Below are positions 18,834 through 27,519 of a DNA stretch of 64,000 nt, one piece after another (within the stretch, counting starts at the first letter, position 1; the number at the start of each line of letters is the position of its first letter). This DNA comes from Pseudomonadota bacterium (GTDB lineage: Bacteria; Pseudomonadota; Gammaproteobacteria; Burkholderiales; Rhodocyclaceae), in assembly GCA_018262195.1 (NCBI GenBank), contig JAGTRS010000015.1, positions 1-64,000 of the forward strand, read 5' to 3'. The translations under genes and the position numbers were made by a program. Under the pieces are notes generated by a model that saw nothing but the letters and a program-made list of their open reading frames with translations, was not told where the DNA came from and made no database searches.

Positions 18834-19802
18834 ATGTTCGATCAGCTAGCATCTGCCAACAACAAGCCAAGCGTGCTCGTGGTCGCCCCTTCCGCGGCGA
18901 ACCGGGGGCAGATTTGCGAGTGCCTGGATCAGTTGCCGGACATCCGGACGATCGCCACCGGCGATGGCGAGCAGGCCTTGACGATCATTCAGGAAACCTG
19001 GCCGAGCATGGTGTTGCTTGACGACGCCTTGCAGGGCATTGATGGCATCGCACTGACCCGGACAATCCGGACCTGGGAGCGCTCACGAGATGAAGCTGCT
19101 TTCTCGCCGTGGACACCGATTGTCCTGCTCTCTTCAGTCAATGATGAAGACGTTCTGGCCAAAGGCATCCTGGCCGGTGCCGACGATTTTCTTTACAAAC
19201 CGGTCTCGGAAGTGGTTCTGCTGGCCAAGGTAAGGGCCATGTTGCGTATTGCAACGCGGCAACAGGAAATCTGCGCCGTTCACCGGCAACTCAAGGAGAT
19301 TGCCATTCTGGACAGCCTGACCGGCATCCCGAATCGCCGCCACTTTGATGACACCCTTGCCGCTGAATGGAAACGCTGCATCCGGACTGAAACGCCCCTG
19401 AGCATCGTCATTAGTGACGTCGATTTTTTCAAGCAATTCAATGATATATACGGCCACCAGGCCGGTGACGTCTGCCTTAAAGCTGTCGCCAGTTCACTCA
19501 GCGAGTCCCTGTTCCGGGTGGAAGACACGGTCGCTCGCTATGGTGGCGAAGAATTCGTTGCCATCCTGCCTGGCACCGACGCCGCTGGCGCCTACGCAGT
19601 GGCCGAGCGCATGCGCCAGTCGGCCCGCGACCTCGGCATTCCGCATGAAAGAGGCATTGATGGTCGCGTGTCCTGCAGTTTTGGCGTCGCCAGTACCTGC
19701 CCCAGCGCCGACAAGGCACCACAGCAATTGCTCAGAACGGCGGATGCCGGGCTGTACGCAGCGAAACGTGCCGGCAGAAACCGCGTGGCGTTAAACCATT
19801 AG
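18834..19802 (+). CDS. Response regulator with diguanylate cyclase (REC-GGDEF)
   Basis: 322-residue two-domain protein. The receiver (about residues 12-135) has the phospho-acceptor Asp in MVLLDDALQGIDG and Lys in FLYKPVSE. The GGDEF domain (about 160-320) has ARYGGEEFVAILPG, so the active site is intact (GGEEF). RVED lies five residues before it, matching the RxxD product-inhibition site. It should make c-di-GMP on phosphorylation. It is divergent from the SDR gene and no partner kinase is adjacent. Confidence 0.92.
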   Translation: MFDQLASANNKPSVLVVAPSAANRGQICECLDQLPDIRTIATGDGEQALTIIQETWPSMVLLDDALQGIDGIALTRTIRTWERSRDEAAFSPWTPIVLLSSVNDEDVLAKGILAGADDFLYKPVSEVVLLAKVRAMLRIATRQQEICAVHRQLKEIAILDSLTGIPNRRHFDDTLAAEWKRCIRTETPLSIVISDVDFFKQFNDIYGHQAGDVCLKAVASSLSESLFRVEDTVARYGGEEFVAILPGTDAAGAYAVAERMRQSARDLGIPHERGIDGRVSCSFGVASTCPSADKAPQQLLRTADAGLYAAKRAGRNRVALNH

Positions 19803-19842
19803 TTTGTAAGCTCTGCGCGGCTTGAAAGGGCATTCTGAACAA

Positions 19843-20214
19843 TCAGGCGGATGCTCCGGAATTCGGCATCGAATTTGCCTCCTTCTCCAGATCGAAATAT
19901 TTCGCTGCCGAGGCGGCCTTGGCAGCCTCCATCGCCTCTTTTGCTTTACGTCGCTCTTCCTGACGCTTTAATCCTTCATCCCAGCGCGCTTTGAGGCGGG
20001 CATACCCCATGTAAGAAGCGAAAACCGTTTCGCCCATGGCATAGAAGCAAACCAAAACCAGCAAAGTGATAAAAGCCTTGTCCACTGGGTCGGAGATGAT
20101 CGAGTACAAAGCCCAGCAACAAACAAAGAAGCGAAATGCCATGTGCCGCCAAAAAATGACCAGTTCGCCATGGGAAAGGGAACTCGGCCCCTGAAAGTCG
20201 CTTTTTTGCTGCAT
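19843..20214 (-). CDS. Small membrane protein of unknown function
   Basis: 123-residue protein, not recognised. Two membrane helices are visible (about residues 22-40 and 45-68, WRHMAFRFFVCCWALYSII and FITLLVLVCFYAMGE), then a charged Lys/Arg/Glu-rich helical tail likely to form a coiled coil (LKRQEERRKAKEAMEAAKAA). The ATG at 20214 is preferred over a TTG six bases upstream. It is convergent with the REC-GGDEF gene, 40 bp apart. No function is assigned. Confidence 0.7.
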   Translation of the reverse strand: MQQKSDFQGPSSLSHGELVIFWRHMAFRFFVCCWALYSIISDPVDKAFITLLVLVCFYAMGETVFASYMGYARLKARWDEGLKRQEERRKAKEAMEAAKAASAAKYFDLEKEANSMPNSGASA

Positions 20215-20598
20215 TGTCAATATAGCGAAAGTCCGTTCTGGCGGTCTTTCTTCTTGTCAGGCATCAACAAAATCCCATCGCCAGAATTGCGGGGTCATCG
20301 ATCAAGCCAAGCTGCGCGTAACCGGCAAAGCGATGCGCCGCCATCCACAACCGAGAGCAAATTCCAAGTACCGTTTCCGACATGGCTAACTATTTGTTTG
20401 TTTCCTTCGTCATTATCCAACGAATACTAGCTGGAAAAACTGGCGCAATACCGCCGCCAAACCTGCTGATTGCAAAGAATTTACTCTACAGGTTGGCAGC
20501 CACTCACGACAGCGCATTGACGAAATTCCGGTGATAGCGATTGAATTTTCGAAGTCATCGGAAATGAAAAAGCCCACACGAGGTGGGCTAAATCAATA
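20215..20598. other. Gene-poor stretch with one weak small ORF
   Basis: Apart from the tRNA terminator at its right end, nothing firm is seen in this 384-bp stretch. On the minus strand a 39-codon frame (20264-20383, starting MSETVLGICSRL) has plausible composition and ends in a TGATG junction with a 15-codon frame, but there is no clear ribosome site or known homologue. It is noted only as a possibility. Confidence 0.25.
20566..20589 (-). terminator. Rho-independent terminator after tRNA-Thr
   Basis: Stem AGCCCAC (20571-20577) with GTGGGCT (20583-20589). On the minus strand it is followed by TTTTTCATTTC. It begins 10 nt after the tRNA CCA end. Confidence 0.88.
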
Positions 20599-20674
20599 TG
20601 GTGCCGCTTGCCGGAATCGAACTGGCGACCTTTTCATTACGAATGAACTGCTCTACCAACTGAGCTAAAGCGGC
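20599..20674 (-). tRNA. tRNA-Thr(CGT)
   Basis: A 76-nt cloverleaf with a perfect 7-bp acceptor stem (GCCGCTT/AAGCGGC), encoded CCA, D arm GCTC/GAGC, and T loop TTCGATT. The anticodon CGT (20641-20639) reads ACG threonine codons. Two stem positions do not pair (27/43 G-A and 52/62 A-C), which is tolerable. A promoter-like TTGCCG and TACAAT lie upstream. Confidence 0.95.
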
Positions 20675-20689
20675 AAACCAAGGTCGCGA

Positions 20690-20718
20690 ATTGTACAACA
20701 GCGACTCCTGACCGGCAA
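20690..20718 (-). promoter_or_regulatory. Candidate promoter of tRNA-Thr
   Basis: On the minus strand TTGCCG (20718-20713) and TACAAT (20695-20690) are 17 bp apart. The predicted start is about 10 nt before the mature tRNA 5' end. Confidence 0.6.
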
Positions 20719-20976
20719 CAGCCAGAGGGCCAAAAACCTCCCGTAGCCAGCCATCCTCAATGGAAATCGCTGGTTTAGGTATCAGCGACAGCCCATCAAG
20801 CAAGCCCCCTTGACTACATTCAAGCCGTTGCCGCATTGGCGGTGGCTCAATCGCCATCAATGGAGCGGCATCTTCGACCACAGGAAAGCCAGATAGCATC
20901 TGACTTTCGCAGCCCAGGACAAGCAGGGCGTAGAATTGGCGCCTTTTCGAACCTTTTCAGGCAACGCTCAGACCCA

Positions 20977-22527
20977 ATGAATCTGCTTCGCGCGCTGGCT
21001 ACTGTCAGCGGAATGACTCTTCTGTCGAGAATCCTCGGTTTCGTTCGGGATTTTGTGATTGCCCGCGCTTTTGGTGCCGGACTGGCCACTGATGCTTTTT
21101 TTGTTGCCTTCAAACTACCCAACCTGTTGCGACGAATGTTTGCCGAAGGCGCTTTTTCTCAGGCATTCGTACCCATCCTTGGCGAATACAAGAACAAGCG
21201 CAGCATAGAAGAGACTCGCACACTGGTCGACCATGTCGCCAGCCTGCTGTCGATTATCCTGTTTGCCGTGACGGCGGTCGGCATCGCCGCAGCACCGCTG
21301 CTCGTCTGGATCTCAGCCCCCGGCTTTGCCGCGGATGCAGGCAAGTTCGAACTGACGATCACGCTGACCCGGATCACCTTTCCCTACATCTTCTTCATGT
21401 CGCTGGTCGCCCTGGCCGGCGGCCTGCTTAATAGCTGGAGCCGCTTCGCGCTGCCAGCCTTCACGCCGGTTCTGCTCAACCTGTCGTTCATCGGCATGGC
21501 CTTGTTTGCCGCCCCCTATTTCGACCCGCCGGTTTTGGCTTTGGCGTGGTCGGTGTTTTTAGGTGGCCTGCTACAACTGGCGATCCAGATTCCCGCCTTG
21601 AAAAAAATCGCCATGTTGCCCCGCATTTCCCTGAACTGGCGGGCGGCCTGGGCTGACCCCGGCGTGCGCCGGATCCTGACGCTGATGGGCCCGGCCGTGA
21701 TCGGAGTATCCGTATCCCAGGTCAGTTTGCTGATCAATACGATTTTCGCCTCCTTCCTGAAGACCGGCAGCGTTTCCTGGCTCTACTACGCCGACCGCCT
21801 GATGGAGTTTCCGTCGGGCATGCTGGGCGCTGCTCTGGGCACCATCCTGCTGCCATCGCTGTCGCGCTGTCACGCCAGCAACGACCAGATCGAATACTCC
21901 CGGCTGCTCGACTGGGGCTTGCGGCTGACACTTCTGCTCGCCGCACCGGCGGCGCTCGGTCTGGCCATCCTGTCCGTACCCTTGATCGCCACGCTGTTCT
22001 TCCACGGCGCGTTTTCGCCGGATGACGTCTTCCGTACCCGGGAGGCGCTGGTCGCCTACACAGTCGGCCTGACCGGCATGATTCTCGTCAAGGTACTGGC
22101 GCCTGGCTTCTACGCACGCCAGAACGTCAGAACCCCGGTTCGCATCGCCTTGATCTCGCTGACTGCCACCCAGGTGATGAATCTGGCTTTCATCGGCTGG
22201 ATCGGCCATGCCGGCCTGGCTCTCTCCATCGGGCTGGCAGCCTGCCTGAATGCCTTCATGCTCTATCGTGGCCTGCGTCGACTCAATATCTACGAACCAC
22301 TGGCGGGATGGGGTAGCTTCACAGCCAAGCTCGGCCTTGCCTTGATTGCCATGGGGGGAGGCCTCTGGTTTGGCATGGGCAGTGAAAGCCAATGGCTGCA
22401 GCTTGGGTTCACCCACCGGATAATTCACCTCGCATGGCTTGTACCGCTTGGCGCCGGTATCTATTTCGCTACACTATGGATTCTTGGCTTCCGCCTGGGC
22501 GACTTCAAGCGCCGCACGGCCCAATAA
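20977..22527 (+). CDS. murJ: Lipid II flippase MurJ
   Basis: 516-residue polytopic membrane protein of the MviN/MurJ family, which flips lipid II for peptidoglycan synthesis. It begins MNLLRALATVSGMTLLSRIL, with the conserved GFVRDFVIARAFGAG soon after, and about 14 membrane helices follow. An in-frame open stretch continues upstream to 20836, but the homology and the family length favour 20977. The neighbour is a PEBP gene 15 bp downstream. The tRNA gene lies upstream in the opposite direction. Confidence 0.95.
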   Translation: MNLLRALATVSGMTLLSRILGFVRDFVIARAFGAGLATDAFFVAFKLPNLLRRMFAEGAFSQAFVPILGEYKNKRSIEETRTLVDHVASLLSIILFAVTAVGIAAAPLLVWISAPGFAADAGKFELTITLTRITFPYIFFMSLVALAGGLLNSWSRFALPAFTPVLLNLSFIGMALFAAPYFDPPVLALAWSVFLGGLLQLAIQIPALKKIAMLPRISLNWRAAWADPGVRRILTLMGPAVIGVSVSQVSLLINTIFASFLKTGSVSWLYYADRLMEFPSGMLGAALGTILLPSLSRCHASNDQIEYSRLLDWGLRLTLLLAAPAALGLAILSVPLIATLFFHGAFSPDDVFRTREALVAYTVGLTGMILVKVLAPGFYARQNVRTPVRIALISLTATQVMNLAFIGWIGHAGLALSIGLAACLNAFMLYRGLRRLNIYEPLAGWGSFTAKLGLALIAMGGGLWFGMGSESQWLQLGFTHRIIHLAWLVPLGAGIYFATLWILGFRLGDFKRRTAQ

Positions 22528-22542
22528 TCAGGAGAGACAACG

Positions 22543-23172
22543 ATGAAACTGACAAGTAGCAGCCTGACTGACGGGCAAATGATTCCCGGAGATCATTCGT
22601 TCTGCATTCCGGACCCGGCCCATCATGTCTGCCTGGGGAGCAACAAGAATCCTCAGCTTTCCTGGAGCGAGGCCCCAGCCGGAACGAAATCGTTCGCCAT
22701 CATCTGCCATGACCCCGACGTACCCAGCCAGGGCGACGATGTCAATCAGGAAGGGCGTACCGTCCCCGCCTCGTTGCCCCGAGTGGATTTTTTCCACTGG
22801 GTTCTGATCGACCTGCCGGCGAGTATCAACAGCCTGAAAGAAGGCGAATTCAGCACCGAGGTCACGCCACGTGGCAAGCCGGGGCCACAAGCGGCTTACG
22901 GTAGCCGCCAGGGCATCAACAACTACACCGACTGGTTCGCTGGCGATCACGACATGTGCGGCGACTACTACGGCTACGACGGCCCATGCCCGCCCTGGAA
23001 CGATGAGATCGTCCATCGTTACATCTTCACGGTGTACGCTCTAGATATCGAAAAACTCCCTCTCGAGGGCAAGTTTGGCGGCCCCGAAGTCCGTGCCGCC
23101 ATGCAAGGGCACATTCTGGCCGAAGCCAACCTGAGTGGAACCTATACGCTGAACCCTGCGTTGCCGGGCTAA
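22543..23172 (+). CDS. YbhB/YbcL-family phosphatidylethanolamine-binding-like protein
   Basis: 209-residue protein of the PEBP superfamily. Typical features are NKNPQLSWSEAPAGTKSFAI, CHDPDVP with the ligand-pocket Asp-Pro, FFHWVLIDLPA with the conserved His, and CGDYYGYDGPCPP before YIFTVYALD. No signal peptide is present, so it is probably cytoplasmic like YbhB. The molecular function of bacterial members is not settled. The gene follows murJ by 15 bp and probably shares its transcript. It is preceded by AGGAGA. Confidence 0.9.
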   Translation: MKLTSSSLTDGQMIPGDHSFCIPDPAHHVCLGSNKNPQLSWSEAPAGTKSFAIICHDPDVPSQGDDVNQEGRTVPASLPRVDFFHWVLIDLPASINSLKEGEFSTEVTPRGKPGPQAAYGSRQGINNYTDWFAGDHDMCGDYYGYDGPCPPWNDEIVHRYIFTVYALDIEKLPLEGKFGGPEVRAAMQGHILAEANLSGTYTLNPALPG

Positions 23173-23186
23173 AACCGGCCCGCAAC

Positions 23187-23219
23187 AAAAAGGCCACGCT
23201 CTCCAGCATGGCCTTTTTT
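23187..23219. terminator. Bidirectional terminator between PEBP gene and TolC-like gene
   Basis: Stem AAAAAGGCCA (23187-23196) with TGGCCTTTTT (23209-23218), 12-nt loop, U-rich on both strands. It lies between two convergent genes. Confidence 0.88.
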
Positions 23220-23257
23220 ATTTCCAGCCGCCGGCCTTGGGCCGGCGACAGCACTAA

Positions 23258-25105
23258 TTACCGGGTTAGCCCTTTGCAACCGCCCACAGTATTCCCCGCA
23301 CAAGGCACCGAGCTTTCGCGATTGATCAGCCACTTGCCGCCGACCCGGATCATCTCGAGGGCCTTCTGGGTGGTGTCGCGATAGCTATTCGACTGATAGA
23401 TCTGGCGGAACTCGACGAAAGCACGGTCGTTTCCATCCATGCGGACCTTCATATCCTGCACGTCGACGTTGATATCGCCGCGGGCAGAAATGCGGCTGCG
23501 ACGAAGTTGCGCCCAATCCTCACGTGACAGGCCACCATCCGGCGTAAAGGTCGGTGCGTAGAAAGCAGAGTAGGCCGAGTAGTCGCGAGCGGACCAGGCA
23601 GCAGCCCACGATTTCACCTGATTCTGGATTTCAGTCTCGCCGCCCATCACCACCGGCATGGGCAGCGACTTGGCGGCATTCAGCGCCGCAGCCTTGGCAT
23701 TCAGTTCCTCACGATCCGGCTGGCTCAGGGCAATCGGGTCATTCGGGCAAAGTTGAGCCGGATCGATTTCTGCCAGATCCCTGGCGTCAGGCGTTTCCGC
23801 ATCGAGGCGTTGCAGGCCGAGGTATTCAAGCAGAGTACCCATGCCGGCATAGGTACGCAGGTAGGCCAGGGTCAGGTCGGTATCGGCATTGGTCGCTGAA
23901 CGACGGGCGGCCAGCAGTTCATTCTCCGTATCAAGCAAGTCAAGCAGCGTACGTTGCCCGACATTGAACTGGTCACGATAGGCATCTCGAGTCTTTTCGA
24001 GCAGAGCGACCTGCCGTGCATGATGAACCGACTGCTCCTTGAGGCGCAGCACATCGTTATAGGCGATGAGCATGGTCTGCCGGGTATCGCGACAGGCTTT
24101 CTCACGCAGATCGAACGCCAGGTTCTTTTTCTCGATGGTCTGTTTTTCGCGGGCACGGTCGGAACCGCCGTTGAAGAGGTTCCAGCTGACAACGAGCTCG
24201 GCCACCTTGTAGTCACGCTGGCCGGTATCGCCGAGATAATTCTTGGTCTGGTCGGTACGGGCACGGAAGTCAAGTTTCGGCGAATAGGCACCGCGCCGGG
24301 CATTGATTTCGTACTGGGCGGCTTCGATGTTCTCGGTGGCCGCCAACAGTGCCGGATTCTTTTTGTGCAGCGTGTCGAGCGCAAGCTTGGCCTGCGCCGG
24401 GAAAGCCGTGCTGACCAGCGTCGGCGCGACAATGGCGCCGTCCGGCTGGGCACCGACCAGGCGCTGGAAGCGCGCGGTTACGTCGTGCAGGTTGGCGCTT
24501 TCGGTGACCAGGTTGATTTCAGCCAGAGCCAGACGGCTGCCGGCTTGCTCGAAATCCACCCGACGCCCGACACCACTCTGGGTACGCCGCTGAATCTGGT
24601 CGTAGGTCGCCTTGTGCTGGATGTAGTTGTCCTTGGCGAGGTCGACAAGGTGGCGATAGCGGAGCACATCAAGGTAGGCGCGACCTGCTTCGAGGGCCAC
24701 GTTTTCGGAGGCATCGAGCAACTCGTAGTAGCGAACCAGCTTGGCCTTGTCGAGTCGGCGAACTTCATTCCGGGTGGCAAAGCCGTCAAAAATCATCTGG
24801 TTCAGGCTGAGCATGTAGCCGCTACGCGTGTAGTCCCGGTCGGCGGCTGAAGGCTGACGGAGATTTTCACGACCAGAACCGGCAGTCAGGTCAACGCGCG
24901 GGAAATAGCCACCGCGCGCGACTCCGATTTCCTCATCGGCTGCCTTGTAGTTGTGCCATTTTGAGGTCACTTCCGGGCTGTTCAGAACCGCTCTTTGGGC
25001 GACATCTTTCAGCGTCACCTGAGCCGGGCTCGATGCGGACGGAACCTGAGCGATCGCCGGAATGGCAGCAGCCAGAAAAAGGGAAGCGACAGCGTTGTAT
25101 TTCAT
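23258..25105 (-). CDS. TolC-family outer-membrane channel with C-terminal NTF2-like domain
   Basis: 615-residue exported protein. The start at 25105 gives a signal peptide (MKYNAVASLFLAAAIPAIAQ). Residues about 25-455 form the TolC repeat: TLKDVAQRAVLNSPEVT, MLSLNQMIFDG, VSWNLFNGGSDRAREKQ and NVGQRTLLDLLDTENEL are hallmarks. Residues about 490-615 form a separate domain beginning near GGETEIQNQVKSWAAAWSA, with DYSAYSAFYAPTFTPDGG and RAFVEFRQIYQSNSYRD, resembling the NTF2/SnoaL-like domains seen at the ends of Cds6-type proteins. No ABC or membrane-fusion partner is adjacent. A role as channel for a type I secretion system elsewhere is likely. Confidence 0.88.
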   Translation of the reverse strand: MKYNAVASLFLAAAIPAIAQVPSASSPAQVTLKDVAQRAVLNSPEVTSKWHNYKAADEEIGVARGGYFPRVDLTAGSGRENLRQPSAADRDYTRSGYMLSLNQMIFDGFATRNEVRRLDKAKLVRYYELLDASENVALEAGRAYLDVLRYRHLVDLAKDNYIQHKATYDQIQRRTQSGVGRRVDFEQAGSRLALAEINLVTESANLHDVTARFQRLVGAQPDGAIVAPTLVSTAFPAQAKLALDTLHKKNPALLAATENIEAAQYEINARRGAYSPKLDFRARTDQTKNYLGDTGQRDYKVAELVVSWNLFNGGSDRAREKQTIEKKNLAFDLREKACRDTRQTMLIAYNDVLRLKEQSVHHARQVALLEKTRDAYRDQFNVGQRTLLDLLDTENELLAARRSATNADTDLTLAYLRTYAGMGTLLEYLGLQRLDAETPDARDLAEIDPAQLCPNDPIALSQPDREELNAKAAALNAAKSLPMPVVMGGETEIQNQVKSWAAAWSARDYSAYSAFYAPTFTPDGGLSREDWAQLRRSRISARGDINVDVQDMKVRMDGNDRAFVEFRQIYQSNSYRDTTQKALEMIRVGGKWLINRESSVPCAGNTVGGCKGLTR

Positions 25106-25360
25106 ATTGGCACTTGTAAATTTGTTTGAAAAAGCCTCTTCTTGAGCATTGAAACGAACAAGCGCGCTGACGCGGAAAGAGGCCCCTCTAAATTGGTGCC
25201 AATTATAGGTAGCTAAGCCTAGCTGATTGTAATAGTTAGTAAATCGAACGGATAAATACGTCACGGATGACCGAAAAAAGCGGGGCTTCCTTCGATGATG
25301 TAACGCACCCGCCAGCGTTTTCGGCCCGCAGCGACTAAATGGCGAGGAAAAGGACGTTTT

Positions 25361-26509
25361 TCACGAGGAAATGACAATCGGTAGCTCGATGCTGATCAGC
25401 AAACCGGCACCCGTGACGTTACTTGCCCAGATGGCGCCATTGCCCACCTGCACGACCCGGCGTGCAATGGCCAGCCCCAAACCATAGCCATCGTCATCCC
25501 TCGGTGCCGCTCCGCGATAGAAGGGGGTAAAAATGGCCTCGAGGTCTGCCTCGCCGACGCCGGGCCCCTGATCGAGAACGCTGATCTGGAATGTGCCCTC
25601 GCCCCGGGCTCCCGCCTCAATGCGCACTACGCCGCCCGGCGGGGAGAAGCGCAGGGCATTGCGGACAACATTCTCGATCGCTCGATGCAACAATTCGGTA
25701 TTGGCCAGAACCTCGGCCATCCGTCCCGGCACGTAATCGATCGCTACCTGCCTTGCCGCGCCTTCGAAGCGTGCATCCTCGACCAGTTGTACCAGGAGTT
25801 CCTCCATGTCGACTGAAGCAACCGCACCGGCACTGCCAGCTTCCAGTCGTGACAAGGTCAGCAGCTCACCGACCAGCAGATTCATCCGTTCGCTTTCGCG
25901 CTCGACGCGCGCCAGCAAATCTTCCATCCGTTCCGGCTGCTGCCGGGCCAGACCGACCGCCGCCTGCAAACGAGCCAACGGGGAGCGCAATTCGTGCGAC
26001 ACATCGTGCAAGAGACGCTTTTGCCCCTCGACAACGGTTTGCAGACGTTCGGTCATGCGATCGAAATCGCGCCCGAGGTCAGCCAGCTCGTCGCGCCGTT
26101 TGCCCATTTCCGGGGCAACCCGTACATCCAGTTTTCCGTTGGCCGCCGCATCAAAACCCTGGCGAAGCTGACGAATCGGCTGGGCAAAATACCAGGCCAG
26201 ACCGGCTGCACAGAGCATGCTCGCCAGCAGGCCAGTCAGGATCGGTGGAAGCGGCAAGGGAATTCCAGGTGGCGCCATGTGCCGCGGCAGTGGGTGGCTT
26301 ATATCGCCGCCTGGGCCACCGGGAGGTGCCGGTGGCAGTGCTGGGTGGTCAAATCTGCCTTCGCGGGGTGGCGGTGGAGGCCCGCCCCCGCCATCCATGC
26401 GTGTCATGTAGCCGTTGCGCTCCGCCCAGAACAAGGCCCCCGTTCCGATCACGGCGGCCATCTGCCCGAGCCAGATGAAGAGGAACAACTTCCAGAATAA
26501 TCGCCCCAC
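25361..26509 (-). CDS. Sensor histidine kinase with Pro/Gly-rich periplasmic loop
   Basis: 382-residue kinase. Helix 1 is about residues 5-27, a periplasmic segment of about 60 residues is almost entirely Pro, Gly and His (GGGGPPPPPREGR, PPAPPGGPGGD, HPLPRHMAPPGIP), and helix 2 follows at about 88-108. HAMP, HisKA (HDVSHELRSPLARLQ) and HATPase (ENVVRNALRFSPPG, DQGPGVG, GYGLGLAIARR) domains complete it. The loop is too short and low in complexity for a normal sensor fold. The regulator gene ends one base before its ATG. The signal is unknown. Confidence 0.92.
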   Translation of the reverse strand: MGRLFWKLFLFIWLGQMAAVIGTGALFWAERNGYMTRMDGGGGPPPPPREGRFDHPALPPAPPGGPGGDISHPLPRHMAPPGIPLPLPPILTGLLASMLCAAGLAWYFAQPIRQLRQGFDAAANGKLDVRVAPEMGKRRDELADLGRDFDRMTERLQTVVEGQKRLLHDVSHELRSPLARLQAAVGLARQQPERMEDLLARVERESERMNLLVGELLTLSRLEAGSAGAVASVDMEELLVQLVEDARFEGAARQVAIDYVPGRMAEVLANTELLHRAIENVVRNALRFSPPGGVVRIEAGARGEGTFQISVLDQGPGVGEADLEAIFTPFYRGAAPRDDDGYGLGLAIARRVVQVGNGAIWASNVTGAGLLISIELPIVISS

Positions 26510-26510
26510 G

Positions 26511-27191
26511 CTATTCCTTGATCAATTGGTAGCCCTGCCGATATACCGTCTGGATGCAGGAACGGCCATCGGGCAGGGTGCCAAGCTTGTGGCGGATGCT
26601 CGACAGATGCACGTCGATGCTGCGATCGAAACGGGCCAGCGGCCGCCCCAGGGCCTGTTCGCAGAGAAGCCCCTTGCTGACCGGGCGCCCGGCACTGCGG
26701 GCCAGCACCTCGATGAGGTTGAATTCCGTACTGGTCATCTCGACCGGCTCGCCGCTCCATTCGACGCGACGCTGCTCCGGGTACACCGTCAACGGCCCGA
26801 CGGCAATCGGGCCGGTGGCGGCCTCGACGGGCGTCGTTCGCCGCAGGATGGCCCGCAACCGCGCCGCCAGCTCACGCGGCTGGCAAGGTTTTGGCACGTA
26901 ATCATCGGCCCCTAGCTCCAGGCCGACAATGCGGTCCATATCATCGCCCTTGGCGGTCAACATCAGGACGGGAACGTTGCTGGCAGCCCGTATGCGACGT
27001 AACACCTCGATGCCGCTGATCCCGGGCATCATCACATCCAGCGCGACGATCGCGTAGCGACCGGAGAGTGCCTCTGCGACGCCTTTTTCGCCGTCATGGA
27101 CGGCCGTAGCCTCGAAGCCATCCTGACTCAGGTAGTCGCGCAACATGCCCGAAAGCTCGACATCATCATCCACCAGCAAAATATGGGGCAT
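26511..27191 (-). CDS. OmpR-family response regulator
   Basis: 226-residue transcription factor with an N-terminal receiver (acidic pair in VDDDVELS, phospho-Asp in VALDVMMPGISG, Lys in YVPKPCQP) and a C-terminal winged helix (MTSTEFNLIEVLARSAGRPV, RSIDVHLSSIRHKLG). It is the partner of the histidine kinase directly after it, by tight spacing. It is divergent from the EF-hand gene across 328 bp, so autoregulation or control of that gene is plausible but not shown. Confidence 0.95.
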   Translation of the reverse strand: MPHILLVDDDVELSGMLRDYLSQDGFEATAVHDGEKGVAEALSGRYAIVALDVMMPGISGIEVLRRIRAASNVPVLMLTAKGDDMDRIVGLELGADDYVPKPCQPRELAARLRAILRRTTPVEAATGPIAVGPLTVYPEQRRVEWSGEPVEMTSTEFNLIEVLARSAGRPVSKGLLCEQALGRPLARFDRSIDVHLSSIRHKLGTLPDGRSCIQTVYRQGYQLIKE

Positions 27192-27519
27192 AACTCACAC
27201 GCTTGATCGGCAAAGAATGATCATAGCCAAGCGCCTCCGGCTAAACCAGACGAAGCGCGATAGCTTTACAGATTTTTACTGGCTGGCGGCAACAATCCGG
27301 AACCGGCAAATATTGCCGCCAGCAAAAAAATAGCCACTTTCAGCCAAAAAACAGCCTTGTTTTGGAAAAACAAAAGCAGAAACCTCATTTTCTTAACTGA
27401 AATTTACCTCGATTAACGCAAAGCACCGCCAATTTTCAGCGGATTTGGCCGATAACTTGCTCAAAGGGAGTCAGCCCAACCAGGGCTTTCTATTTTTGAC
27501 CAACCAATCGGAGGTAATC
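27192..27519. other. Divergent regulatory region with long inverted repeat
   Basis: This 328-bp region separates the two-component genes from the EF-hand gene. A perfect 11-bp inverted repeat (GCTGGCGGCAA at 27282-27292, TTGCCGCCAGC at 27313-27323) with a 20-nt loop is the main structure, followed by an A run. The rest is AT-rich, as expected of promoters. A GAGGT ribosome site (27511-27515) precedes the EF-hand start. Confidence 0.6.

Noticed and set aside
20588..20899. 103-codon open frame on the minus strand across the tRNA gene
   Set aside because: Its second half is the translation of tRNA-Thr itself (ALAQLVEQFIRN), a well-known artefact.
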